This document shows, piece by piece, positions 33,850 to 42,327 of a DNA stretch of 64,000 nucleotides. The notes under the pieces were generated by a model. It was given only the letters and a program-made list of their open reading frames with translations. It did not search any database and had not been told where the DNA came from. The DNA lies in the NCBI RefSeq assembly GCF_009928415.1, contig NZ_JAABNN010000015.1, positions 57,206 to 121,205 of the forward strand, given 5' to 3'. The first letter of the stretch is position 1; every line of letters starts with the position of its first letter. Source of the stretch: Bacillus sp. USDA818B3_A. GTDB taxonomy: Bacteria > Bacillota > Bacilli > Bacillales > Cytobacillaceae. A program made the translations under genes and the position numbers.

Positions 33850-35772
33850 TTATGACCTGATTGCTTGTTCAAGGTACTTCGATAACTCTTCGTAGCTGGA
33901 TGCATCAGCCAATTGGCCAATTATTTTTCTATTGGCTGCGATGCGAATGATCTCGTCGTAAATTTTGACTAAAAGACTTGCATCGTAATCGGTTTCTTCC
34001 GGTATGCCTAAAAGGAACACCAATTTAATTTCTTTTCCGTCTGTTTTTACTTTTTCCGGAAAGACACCCAGGGCCAGCTCGATTTTTGTGGACTGGTGGT
34101 TAATGGTATGCGGCAGCGCGATATATTGGTCAAATACCATTGACCCTTTTTTCGCCCTTTCCTCCAACCGCTCTCTAAAGCCCTCATCAAGGTACTCTTT
34201 CTTTGTTAACTCGTCAACCATCTCTTCCACATTTTCTTGATAACTCCGATTACTGTCTAAAATGAAGAATTTATCTTCATTTATTAATAGCTTTATGATG
34301 GAATGATAATTTCCTGTATCTTTTAGCTTGAACTTTTGCAGATAGGTCACTCTTTCAATTTGCCGTGAAACACTACTTTCATCAAAAATTTCATTAATCA
34401 GGATTAAAGGTGAATCTGGTTCAAATGCTAGTTTTACAGTTGAAAAAACGAGATTATAATCGGCTAAAAATTCCTTCGTGATCTCTGATTCTGAAAATAA
34501 ATCGATTTGAGTATTTTGATTCAACACTCGCTGAAGTTGAATGCTGACCAACTTGGCTGTTCCCCTGCCCGTTCCGCAAATGACGGCTACCCGTTGTAAT
34601 TGTTTAACATTTACTTCATTCTGAGCTATAAACACTCCAAAATAGAAAGCGATATAACCGAGCTCATCTTCTGATACCTTTAAGCCATATTCTCTTTCAA
34701 TCACTTCTCCAGCAATTTCAGCCATTTTGTAGGCAACGGGATATTTCCCCTTCACATCGGAGAGTAAAGGGTTGTTAATTTTCACCCCAAACATCAAGCG
34801 AGTAAGCATAAAAGTTAAATGATATTGTAAATCCTCAAAAAAGTCTTTATTTTCAAGAATAATGTCCTGTTCAAACCCGACTTGTTCAAAAATCAAACTC
34901 AAAAGATGCTTTACATCATCTGTTATGGTGATATCAGCCAGAGATCGATTGTTAGTTGGCGTTCTTCTGCCAGCAATCGGTAAAGTAATAAATAAAATCT
35001 CTGACTGTGGTATAGTGATCGGCAAATGCTCTTCAATTGTCTTGACGATTTCTAAGGCAAGATGATAGTCTTTTGTATCTAGTAGCTTTTCAAGTTTTAT
35101 ATTCATCTCTGTAAGGGGATGATTTTTTAAAAAACGGTCCAACATAACGACTACAAACTTCATTAATCGATTGAAAGTGGTCGATTCTAAATCATTTTGA
35201 TTGGCCACTTTGATTATCGCATCTTTTATATCTTCATCCAGAGGATAATCTCTATACAAATAATCATAGACATTATCCAGGATAAAGAAGCGCAGGTCTA
35301 GTTCCTTCCCGCTTAAATACATCCCCTTGTTTTGTTTTCCTCGAATAGATAAATGATAAGTTTCTAAAGCTACTGCTGCCTTTTTCAATTCATTAACAAG
35401 GGTTGTCCTGCCAATATTCATTTCAAAAGCCAATTCATCCAGTGTACTAACCTTATCCGTATTTACTAATTGATCTATGATAAATGCAATCCGGCTCTGT
35501 GGTGAATCAAACAGATGTTTATCTGAATTAATTTTTTCTACCAAGTTCTCAAATAATGGCTCATCCTTAACGAATAGGCGGTAGCCTTTTCCTTTTTCGT
35601 TCTCTAATGATGCAATTCCATTCAAATCGCTGTTCAGCTGCTTAATATCATTTCGGATGGTTCTTGTACTGACTCCAAGTTCTTCTGAAAGATATTCCAA
35701 AGAACAGTGGGTCTTTTTTCGTGTTAGCTCAATTATTTGAATGACTCGAGCATCCAACACTAAATCAGACAT
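33850..35772 (-). CDS. gutR: PRD-containing PTS-controlled transcriptional activator (GutR/MtlR type)
   Basis: 640 residues: HTH domains at about 8-130 (LSEELGVSTRTIRNDIKQLN and a second HTH), two PTS regulation domains at about 185-400, a Gat-like IIB domain with VICGTGRGTAKLV at about 410, and a IIA domain ending near 635 with the histidine in YIALPHTINH. It senses sorbitol through PTS phosphorylation and activates the operon. The positions where PRDs usually have a conserved histidine read LFITLPIAG and YIAFYFGVF, without histidine, so control may rest on the IIB cysteine and IIA histidine. Confidence 0.9.
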   Translation of the reverse strand: MSDLVLDARVIQIIELTRKKTHCSLEYLSEELGVSTRTIRNDIKQLNSDLNGIASLENEKGKGYRLFVKDEPLFENLVEKINSDKHLFDSPQSRIAFIIDQLVNTDKVSTLDELAFEMNIGRTTLVNELKKAAVALETYHLSIRGKQNKGMYLSGKELDLRFFILDNVYDYLYRDYPLDEDIKDAIIKVANQNDLESTTFNRLMKFVVVMLDRFLKNHPLTEMNIKLEKLLDTKDYHLALEIVKTIEEHLPITIPQSEILFITLPIAGRRTPTNNRSLADITITDDVKHLLSLIFEQVGFEQDIILENKDFFEDLQYHLTFMLTRLMFGVKINNPLLSDVKGKYPVAYKMAEIAGEVIEREYGLKVSEDELGYIAFYFGVFIAQNEVNVKQLQRVAVICGTGRGTAKLVSIQLQRVLNQNTQIDLFSESEITKEFLADYNLVFSTVKLAFEPDSPLILINEIFDESSVSRQIERVTYLQKFKLKDTGNYHSIIKLLINEDKFFILDSNRSYQENVEEMVDELTKKEYLDEGFRERLEERAKKGSMVFDQYIALPHTINHQSTKIELALGVFPEKVKTDGKEIKLVFLLGIPEETDYDASLLVKIYDEIIRIAANRKIIGQLADASSYEELSKYLEQAIRS

Positions 35773-35860
35773 CTGATCACCACCTTCCGTTTATAAATAA
35801 CTGTTGATTTTTTCTTTGGTACACAGAAAGAAATTTTACCTAATTTCGTTAATGTTGTCA

Positions 35861-36661
35861 TTAACCACGAGATTTACCACCAGAGATATTTACTGTCGTA
35901 CCGGTAATGTAACTTGAACGGTCAGAAGCAAGGTAAGATACAAGCTCAGCTACTTCAGATAATTTACCTTCCCTTGCCAATGGAATAGATTTGCTATAAT
36001 CTGTGTTTAATCCATCCACAGTTACGCCTCGAGTATAAGCCAATGCCTCATTGTAAGCATCCGTCCTTAATCCAGTTGCTTCCATGATTCCTGGAGCGAT
36101 TGCTACCACTCTAATGTTATATTTTCCTAATTCTTTTGCCCAAGCACGGGTAAAGGAAATAACTGCGCCCTTTGTTGCGGAATAAACGCTTTGACCTGCT
36201 GAACCTTCTTGACCTGCTTCAGAAGCAACGTTGATGATAACACCCTTATTTTGCTTTAACATTTGTTTCGAAGCAGCCTGTGAACAAAGGAATGGGCCCT
36301 TTTGGTTGACAGCCACCATAAAGTCAAAATCCTTTTCACTGATCTCATATTCTGGTCTTTCACCTTTTACATCCACTAAGAGTCTAGGAAGGTTTACACC
36401 CGCGTTATTAACAAGGATATCCACACTGCCAAACAATTCAACGGTTCGAGCAATCATTTGGTCAACGCTTTCTTTTTTGGAGACATTACATTTCAAAAAA
36501 TAAAACCCGTCTGCTTGCTGTCCCTCTTCTACATTTAAATCTGAAATAACTACTTTGGCTCCGTTCTTCAATAATTCATTTGCTATATTTAAACCAATGC
36601 CTGATGCACCGCCTGTTACAATTGCCACTTTCCCGTCTAAGCCTAACCAAGATTCTTGCAT
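35861..36661 (-). CDS. srlD: Sorbitol-6-phosphate 2-dehydrogenase (SDR family)
   Basis: 266 residues. NAD-binding GGASGIGLNIA, NNAG motif and catalytic Ser-Tyr-Lys with YSATKGAV. Classical short-chain dehydrogenase. As first gene of the sorbitol PTS operon (gutF of L. casei) it should oxidise sorbitol-6-P to fructose-6-P with NAD+. GGGAGG precedes the ATG. The family covers many substrates; the assignment rests on the operon. Confidence 0.87.
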   Translation of the reverse strand: MQESWLGLDGKVAIVTGGASGIGLNIANELLKNGAKVVISDLNVEEGQQADGFYFLKCNVSKKESVDQMIARTVELFGSVDILVNNAGVNLPRLLVDVKGERPEYEISEKDFDFMVAVNQKGPFLCSQAASKQMLKQNKGVIINVASEAGQEGSAGQSVYSATKGAVISFTRAWAKELGKYNIRVVAIAPGIMEATGLRTDAYNEALAYTRGVTVDGLNTDYSKSIPLAREGKLSEVAELVSYLASDRSSYITGTTVNISGGKSRG

Positions 36662-36732
36662 TATGTTTTCCTCCCTATCTTTATCTCACCAATATTGAAT
36701 ACGCTTTTATTATAAGAAGGATTGTTTCTTGG

Positions 36733-36780
36733 ATTAATACACACTTTTTCAAGCCATGTTGAAAAGGATTGCATTAATAC
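36733..36780. promoter_or_regulatory. Candidate GutR binding region
   Basis: Inverted repeat TTTTCAA-GCCATG-TTGAAAA (36746-36765) flanked by direct ATTAATAC repeats 40 bp apart, 85-120 bp upstream of srlD. Position fits an activator site; the link to GutR is inference. Confidence 0.4.
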
Positions 36781-36901
36781 CTTTTCCATAGTGGTAATAA
36801 AGCAATTTAAAAGATATTGCCGGACATGGCTATACGTAACGTCTTCATCGTAAATACTTGGTCCTCAATATTGAAATTCGAAGCTTCCCAAAAAAGCGAC
36901 A

Positions 36902-36917
36902 TGTTACACGTGAAACA
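36902..36917. other. parS site for ParB/Spo0J
   Basis: TGTTACACGTGAAACA fits the Bacillus parS consensus TGTTNCACGTGAAACA at every position. It is centred in a 26-bp near-palindrome (36897-36922). ParB/Spo0J loads here and spreads to organise and segregate the origin region. It is intergenic, so not a coding coincidence. Confidence 0.88.
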
Positions 36918-36933
36918 TGTCGAAGACCGTCGG

Positions 36934-36948
36934 TTACATCATGCCGCC
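36934..36948. repeat. 15-bp copy of the groEL 3' end
   Basis: TTACATCATGCCGCC is identical to the last 15 bp of groEL (50196-50210) and also occurs at 49468. It lies 17 bp from parS in non-coding DNA. It may be an old attachment-site scar. Confidence 0.5.
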
Positions 36949-37067
36949 GCCAATAGATTTTCGAATATAATAGTGGGAAATGAAGCAAATACCATGATAA
37001 ATCATCATTGTCCAAACGTTAATTAAAATACTTTGAAATACTTATCCCTTGTAACTTAACGTTTATG

Positions 37068-37100
37068 TAAAAAAAGCCCTTCTCAACATGAGAGGGCTTT
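37068..37100 (-). terminator. Terminator downstream of the ROK kinase
   Basis: AAAGCCCT and AGGGCTTT stem with TTTTTTT in the minus direction. A second stem (TTTAGAGCCT with AGGCTCTAAA, 37111-37147) lies just before it. Both are downstream of the ROK gene. Confidence 0.75.
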
Positions 37101-37107
37101 ACTTAGC

Positions 37108-37287
37108 TTAATTTAGAGCCTTTTCTATAAAAAAGCAGGCTCTAAATTCATATATTATTAGAATTACAACACTAAAAGAAGGGATCGCATCCAGCATGTC
37201 CTGTATCCAATCATCCAAGTCTTCTACTGGGATGTGCTCTCCGGCCTTCCTTGACAGGTAAGCCCACAGTTTACGATTCAACTCCAC
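37108..37287 (-). CDS. Possible 59-residue ORF overlapping the ROK 3' end
   Basis: A GTG start overlapping the ROK stop opens a 59-codon frame with a hydrophilic, normal-looking first part (VELNRKLWAYLSRKAGEHIP, then EDLDDWIQDMLDAI) and a hydrophobic end. Weak AAGGAA upstream. The 3' part runs into hairpin sequence. It could be a gene fragment left by a rearrangement. Not recognised. Confidence 0.25.
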   Translation of the reverse strand: MELNRKLWAYLSRKAGEHIPVEDLDDWIQDMLDAIPSFSVVILIIYEFRACFFIEKALN

Positions 37288-38183
37288 ATAAGCATTTCCT
37301 TACTCACAAAGAAGTGGTACAGGGCACCATATAGGTTTGCATCATTTTGAAATTTACAGGCAACGACTCTAGGATTTCCTATATGCAGCGGATTGGCCTT
37401 TTTGACTTCTTCTATCGCCCATTTAATCCGTTCCAGCAAGATGGACTGAGCACTAATTCCTCCACCAATTGCAAAGACTTCAGGATCTAAAATATATTGC
37501 AGATTTAATATCTGAGTTGCCAAGTAAATGCAAAATTCATCAAAGACAGCTATTGCTTCTTTATCATTTTGCTTAATAAATTCAAAAACTGTTTCTCCAT
37601 CTGTTGGATCTTCTAACTTTTTAATTTCTGCGATGCGGCGTACCATTTCAACAGCTGAACAATCCAATCCAAAATATTGTCCGGTTTTTGTTACTGGATT
37701 AATTTGATGCATCACATAACTTACTTCACCTGCGGACAGATGAACACCACGATGAAGCTTTCCGTTGATGATAATTCCGCCTCCTACCCCGCTTCCAAGA
37801 ACGAGTACGACCGAATCCTTTGCGTCCTTCACGCTGCCAAGCCATAATTCAGCCAAAGCAGCACATTTCCCATCATTTTCAATAAACACATCTTTTCCAT
37901 ACTTTTCTTCAATTCTCTTTTTCAAGTTCACTTCGTGCAAAAATGGAAATGATCCTCCATAATAAATCATTCCGGTATCCACATCAATTGTCCCTGGACA
38001 GCTGATCGCAATTCCCTTCACATCAGTAGAATCTTGATCATCTATAATTGAAAAAATGACATCTTCTAATTCTTCCAAATTTGTTCTTGGTGTTGGACGT
38101 TTACCTTTTGTTATGATATTTCCAGCCGAATCCATCTGTGCATATTTAGCAAAAGTACCTCCTATATCAATAACTAAATACAT
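37278..38183 (-). CDS. ROK-family sugar kinase (beta-glucoside kinase type)
   Basis: 301 residues from the second of two close ATGs, which has AGGAG at proper spacing. ATP-binding DIGGTFAKYAQ and LGSGVGGGIIINGKLHRG, sugar-binding ENDGKC. The zinc motif CxCGxxGC of classical ROK glucokinases and repressors is absent; the region reads YFGLDCSAVEM. The zinc-less type includes BglK kinases that phosphorylate beta-glucosides such as cellobiose or gentiobiose. It lies downstream of GH42, 53 nt apart, probably co-transcribed. Confidence 0.85.
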   Translation of the reverse strand: MYLVIDIGGTFAKYAQMDSAGNIITKGKRPTPRTNLEELEDVIFSIIDDQDSTDVKGIAISCPGTIDVDTGMIYYGGSFPFLHEVNLKKRIEEKYGKDVFIENDGKCAALAELWLGSVKDAKDSVVLVLGSGVGGGIIINGKLHRGVHLSAGEVSYVMHQINPVTKTGQYFGLDCSAVEMVRRIAEIKKLEDPTDGETVFEFIKQNDKEAIAVFDEFCIYLATQILNLQYILDPEVFAIGGGISAQSILLERIKWAIEEVKKANPLHIGNPRVVACKFQNDANLYGALYHFFVSKEMLMWS

Positions 38184-38236
38184 GCTCATTCTCCTAATCT
38201 ATGTGTTTTCTCCGCTGTCAAAAAGGATTTTTATGA

Positions 38237-40234
38237 TTACGATTCAATAATGACTAAATCCCATGGTTTTATCTGGAGGGTATCCCCTGTTTGCACATCT
38301 CTGTTCGTAAGTAACTCCTTACCTGATGCATATGGATAAAGAATTGTTTCGGGATTGTCGGAGTAGTTGAAGTAATAACGAATCTCCTTGCCAAATTGGT
38401 TTTCCCCTGATTTCGTAATGACCGGGAACGATACATTTGCTTTATCTAGGGATGGAATTTGACCTAGGATAAAATTAAACACTCCTTTTACAACCTCTTC
38501 ACTTGGGAAAAAACCAATATAGGTTGCAGTTCCGCTGCCGAAACGATTGTGGGTAATCGCTGCATATTGACCCCAATGCTGGTGATCGTAATAGGCTAAA
38601 ACCTCAGCCGTTGTCGGTGTTAGTAACTCCATCCAGTCCTGGACAGGTTGCTCTGATGAATCAATGTCAAAGAAAGATCCTTTTAATCCTGTTTGTCCAG
38701 GTTCTACAAACATACTGTATTCTACACCGCAAGCTTCCGAAATAATTCCTGGTTGTGTGACTGTCCGAACCTGGACATTTTCATTGGTGAAACCACTCTT
38801 AAATGTATAAACAACGTGGCCACCATCTCTGACATATTCGTTTAATTGTTGTAAAAACAAATCATTTACTGTATATAGAGACGGGATAATGATCAGATCG
38901 TAATCTTTTAAGTTGGTAAAACTAGTATTGATGACATCGCATCCAATATTCATCTTGTACAATTCATCATATAATCGTCTGAATACATCATTGTAGTTTT
39001 TGTTTTCTGAGAATGGGAACCAAGTCGTGCTTGTAAAGCTTTCATTACTAATAACAAAAGCGGCCTTATTTCTTTTTTTCAAATGGACAAGGTGTGGAGA
39101 TAATTCTTCAAATTCCTTTCCAATTGTTTTGGCCTCATTATAAACAGGATTTGGTTTAAAATCATGGCTGAGCAGGCCTTTCCAATACGTTTCAGCCGAA
39201 TTGTGAATGGAATGCCAATGCCAATATGCAACCATATCCGCCCCCGATGCTAAATGGCTATATGCCTGAAGACGAAGCTGGCCGGGATAAGGCGTCCAAT
39301 TTTTAAAGGCCTGTGCTTCTGTTTCAAGAACGAAATAGTTTGTATTTTTTGTAGAACGCGCGATGTCACCACAATAAGAAATTTCTACACCTGTTAAATG
39401 GCTTTGTGATGGATGGTAAACATCGATACCTGTTATATCCATTGCTTTTGATGCCTCAAAATGGTCTACATCCGGTTGGATTCCATAAGAATATCCACGC
39501 CACTCAAAATCAAAGTTATGGGTAACAAATTGGTGCGGCAGACTGTACTCCTTCACAATATTTACCTGCCATGCCAAGAAGTCTGTAACTAATTTCCTTT
39601 GAAACTTTGAAAACTCTGACCCAAGACTTCCATTTATGGTACCGACCATGGAAGGACAATCTTCCCAGCTATTGATCCGATTGCTCCAATAAGATAAGCC
39701 GTAAGCTTTATTCAGCTCTTCCACTGTTGAGAATTTCTCTTTTAAGTACTTTACAAACTGGAATTGCACATTATCTCCAGCTGTTCCATAGTGCTTCGTT
39801 TCATTATCGACTTGGTAGCCAATGACCGCAGGATGATCTTTTACATGATCGATTAACTTGCGAATAATTCTCTCTGCATGGAATAGATAAACAGGATTGG
39901 TAATATCCATGATTTGTCTTGCGCCATATTTTCCAGGACCATTTTTCGTTGTTGCAAGTACATCTGGATGCTGTTTGACAAGCCATGTGGGAACAGCGTA
40001 CGTTGGTGTTCCCACAATTACTTTTATATTTGCTTTATGCATGGCATCTAATACTCGGTCCACGGAAGTGAAATCGAATACACCATTTTGCGGTTCATGG
40101 GTACTCCAAGTGGATTCCGCAATACGAACAAAGTTAATACCTGCTTCTTTCATCATTCTGATGTCTTCTTCTAATCTTTCGTATGGCATGTATTCATCAT
40201 AGTAAGCTACACCAAATAATAATTTATCCATCAT
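38237..40234 (-). CDS. GH42 beta-galactosidase
   Basis: 665 residues, GH42 length. N-terminal barrel starts FGVAYYDEYMPYERLEEDI. The acid/base glutamate is in YQVDNETKHYG and the nucleophile glutamate near VLETEAQAFKNW. A GATase-like trimerisation domain and a small beta domain follow. No signal peptide, so it cleaves imported beta-galactosides or related glycosides inside the cell. GAGGAG supports the start. An AraC-type direct repeat and a cre-like site lie 35-120 bp upstream. Confidence 0.92.
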   Translation of the reverse strand: MMDKLLFGVAYYDEYMPYERLEEDIRMMKEAGINFVRIAESTWSTHEPQNGVFDFTSVDRVLDAMHKANIKVIVGTPTYAVPTWLVKQHPDVLATTKNGPGKYGARQIMDITNPVYLFHAERIIRKLIDHVKDHPAVIGYQVDNETKHYGTAGDNVQFQFVKYLKEKFSTVEELNKAYGLSYWSNRINSWEDCPSMVGTINGSLGSEFSKFQRKLVTDFLAWQVNIVKEYSLPHQFVTHNFDFEWRGYSYGIQPDVDHFEASKAMDITGIDVYHPSQSHLTGVEISYCGDIARSTKNTNYFVLETEAQAFKNWTPYPGQLRLQAYSHLASGADMVAYWHWHSIHNSAETYWKGLLSHDFKPNPVYNEAKTIGKEFEELSPHLVHLKKRNKAAFVISNESFTSTTWFPFSENKNYNDVFRRLYDELYKMNIGCDVINTSFTNLKDYDLIIIPSLYTVNDLFLQQLNEYVRDGGHVVYTFKSGFTNENVQVRTVTQPGIISEACGVEYSMFVEPGQTGLKGSFFDIDSSEQPVQDWMELLTPTTAEVLAYYDHQHWGQYAAITHNRFGSGTATYIGFFPSEEVVKGVFNFILGQIPSLDKANVSFPVITKSGENQFGKEIRYYFNYSDNPETILYPYASGKELLTNRDVQTGDTLQIKPWDLVIIES

Positions 40235-40268
40235 CGTTTTTTCTCCTCACCACTATAAATTTCTAATA

Positions 40269-40282
40269 AGAAAACGTTTTAT
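40269..40282. promoter_or_regulatory. cre-like site before GH42
   Basis: AGAAAACGTTTTAT, close to the CcpA consensus with central CG. It is placed 35 bp from the AraC-type repeat, as at the other glycosidase genes. Confidence 0.55.
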
Positions 40283-40316
40283 TAGATTATATTATAGATT
40301 GATAGTCTTAAATTTT

Positions 40317-40347
40317 ATGGTATTTTTTAAAGGAAAATAGTAATTTT
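40317..40347. promoter_or_regulatory. AraC-type direct-repeat site 1 (GH42)
   Basis: Half-sites ATGGTATTTTTT (40317) and ATAGTAATTTT (40337) start exactly 20 bp apart, 83 bp upstream of GH42. Same layout as three other sites in this locus. Confidence 0.72.
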
Positions 40348-40402
40348 ATTCATTTGCAATATCTTTACTATTTGTATTTGAATAGAAGTTTAAAAAATAC
40401 CC

Positions 40403-40443
40403 TTAAAAAGGAAGGAGCTATTTCCTTATTAGGAACAGCTCCA
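40403..40443 (-). terminator. Terminator after the MFS gene
   Basis: GGAGCTGTTCCT and AGGAAATAGCTCC stem, then TTCCTTTTT in the minus direction, 25 nt past the transporter stop. Confidence 0.75.
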
Positions 40444-40467
40444 TTTTCCGGTTTAATTATTGCTATG

Positions 40468-41733
40468 CTACTTCGTAGAGCGAATAAGCTGAATAAAGAT
40501 ACAAGCAATTAAAGCAAATACAACTGCAGTTGGGAAGACCGAAGTATAGCCGCCAATCCCAACAACTATACTAGTAACGATTGGACCAACCATCTGACCA
40601 AGCGTAGTGGCAATGTTCAAAATTCCAAGGTCTTTACCAGCCTCCTCTTTATTAGGCAGGACGTCTATGTTCAGCGCCTGGTCTACCGCGCCATACACGG
40701 CATAACCCAGACCGGCAAAACCAGCGAACAATATCATTGAAAATGGAGTCTGCATAACCCACGGAAGGATGTACCCAACCACAAGCAAGATTGAAGCAAG
40801 GATGACAGGAAGCTTACGCCGACCGATGAAATCAGAAATTGCACCAGAGGCAAGAGAACCTATAAGACCAACAACCATTGTAATCACGGACATTGCAGAA
40901 ATCGTAGCCGCAGCCCCAGCTTTGCTTTGACCAATGTAATCTTGCAAAATGTACAGCTGAAAGTTAACAATCATGTAGTAACTAAAGATTAAGAGAGTTC
41001 GTCCGGCGAACGCTAGCCAGAAGTCACGAGCACCTTTAACTGGTGGACGGAAAGATGCCAAAATATCAGCAAAGCCACTTTTTGCAGCCGGCATATCCTT
41101 AGATGACCTCTCTTTTGGCCAGACAATAACGGTGCAGATACCCGCAATCCCCATCAAAATACCGGCGATAGCAAAACCAGGTAATTGATTAGTGATGAAA
41201 TAAGCACCAATCAGGATGCCAAGTGAAGAACCAACAGTCGTACCAGCAGACATGAATGCTGACATCGTCCCACGCATGTCATCGGGTACACGGTCAGACA
41301 ACGTGGCGATGGCTGGAGCAATCATCATGTTCAGACCGAACATGCAGATACAGTAGAAGACGCCGATTGCCCATACATTACTCAGAATACCAATCAGAAA
41401 TAAAGAAACGCCACCAACAACACCACCCATAACAATCCATGGGGTACGACGGCCGAAAACGGAACGGGTACGGTCAGAAAAGTTCCCAAACAAAAGGTTA
41501 GCTACAAGAGACGCCGCAGCGGTTGCAGCGTTAAGAACACCAAAAATTGAAGTGGAGGCGCTTGCTCCCACAAGATCCTTTAAATGTTGTGGAAGGAGCA
41601 CAGCCGCAACAATCCCAAGGCCACCCATCCACAGTAGTGCGAAAATGAAGAAACTAATTGAGAAACGAATACGAGTTGTTTTACTAATTTTGATATCTGG
41701 TTCAACAAGATATTCTTTTTGTAATAATTCCAT
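40468..41733 (-). CDS. MFS transporter, glycoside-locus (SLC45-like sugar type)
   Basis: 421 residues from the ATG with a perfect AAGGAGG 8 nt upstream; the longer upstream reading is not supported. Twelve hydrophobic segments. Loop motifs GNFSDRTRSVFGRRTPW and GAISDFIGRRKLP are typical MFS signatures. It sits between GH42 and GH3 genes and shares their control sites, so it probably imports the beta-glycoside that the cytoplasmic glycosidases cleave. Substrate unknown. Confidence 0.85.
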   Translation of the reverse strand: MELLQKEYLVEPDIKISKTTRIRFSISFFIFALLWMGGLGIVAAVLLPQHLKDLVGASASTSIFGVLNAATAAASLVANLLFGNFSDRTRSVFGRRTPWIVMGGVVGGVSLFLIGILSNVWAIGVFYCICMFGLNMMIAPAIATLSDRVPDDMRGTMSAFMSAGTTVGSSLGILIGAYFITNQLPGFAIAGILMGIAGICTVIVWPKERSSKDMPAAKSGFADILASFRPPVKGARDFWLAFAGRTLLIFSYYMIVNFQLYILQDYIGQSKAGAAATISAMSVITMVVGLIGSLASGAISDFIGRRKLPVILASILLVVGYILPWVMQTPFSMILFAGFAGLGYAVYGAVDQALNIDVLPNKEEAGKDLGILNIATTLGQMVGPIVTSIVVGIGGYTSVFPTAVVFALIACIFIQLIRSTK

Positions 41734-41827
41734 ATTGACTTCCTCCTTGATGATTTGTGCTAAGAGGTGTCCATCCACCTCTTTTAATGTTTACCTGTTG
41801 CATTTTTCTGGGTACAACTCTACCAAC

Positions 41828-41841
41828 TACAAGCGCTTCCA
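41828..41841. promoter_or_regulatory. cre-like site before the MFS gene
   Basis: TACAAGCGCTTCCA, with the GCGC centre of many CcpA sites, 95 bp upstream of the MFS start. In the minus direction a TATTATA-like -10 lies just upstream of it. Confidence 0.4.
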
Positions 41842-42167
41842 GAAACGTTTGTATAATAATAGATTAAAAATAATATGATGGCAGAATAAATAATATTTCC
41901 GGCAAAGTTAAATGAAGACGATTACATTGGTTTTTACATTCCTCCCATAACCCATAAGTTCATCTGAGTTAAGTTTTAGTTGGTTTCCAGACATCCAACA
42001 CCCCATAAGTGATTTCGCTTTCATTTTCTGGTTTATTCCTCCTATGAAAGTTTGGATCGTTATTGATCTTCGCCAATGAAGGACCTTGAATGGGTTTTCA
42101 TTTTACACTAAGAGTGCTTCTCTATACTGCCAATTACTAGAAAGCGAAGGCTTTGTGTATTTAGGAT
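41842..42167. other. Long non-coding leader between MFS gene and its AraC-type site
   Basis: No ORF on either strand beyond short fragments and no clear structure. Because the other AraC-type sites lie 70-95 bp from their start codons, this 480-bp spacing may mean that a gene once stood here. Confidence 0.35.
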
Positions 42168-42181
42168 TGGAAAGCGTTTTA
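42168..42181. promoter_or_regulatory. cre-like site paired with AraC-type site 2
   Basis: TGGAAAGCGTTTTA, a close CcpA-box match, 36 bp from site 2. Confidence 0.55.
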
Positions 42182-42216
42182 CTTAATTACATTATAAAAA
42201 ATGCTGCATAATATTT

Positions 42217-42250
42217 ATGGTATATTTTAAAGAATAATAGTATTTTTATT
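42217..42250. promoter_or_regulatory. AraC-type direct-repeat site 2 (upstream of MFS)
   Basis: ATGGTATATTTT (42217) and ATAGTATTTTTA (42237), exactly 20 bp apart. Nearly identical to site 3 over 30 bp. Confidence 0.72.
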
Positions 42251-42274
42251 AAGAAAATAATTCCACTAAAAAGG

Positions 42275-42307
42275 CAAAAAAGGCAGGTACTATACCCGCC
42301 TTTTTTT
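42275..42307 (-). terminator. Terminator after GH3 gene
   Basis: GGCGGGT-ATAGT-ACCTGCC stem followed by TTTTTTG in the minus direction, 20 nt after the GH3 stop. Confidence 0.85.
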
Positions 42308-42327
42308 GTTTTAGTTCTAATTTTATT

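Noticed and set aside
33512..33895. 127-codon ORF opposite gutM and the end of gutR
   Set aside because: Shadow of two genes with clear family assignments; no supporting start signal.
36817..37026. 69-codon ORF covering parS and the groEL-end repeat
   Set aside because: No ribosome site; the region is better explained by the parS palindrome and repeat.
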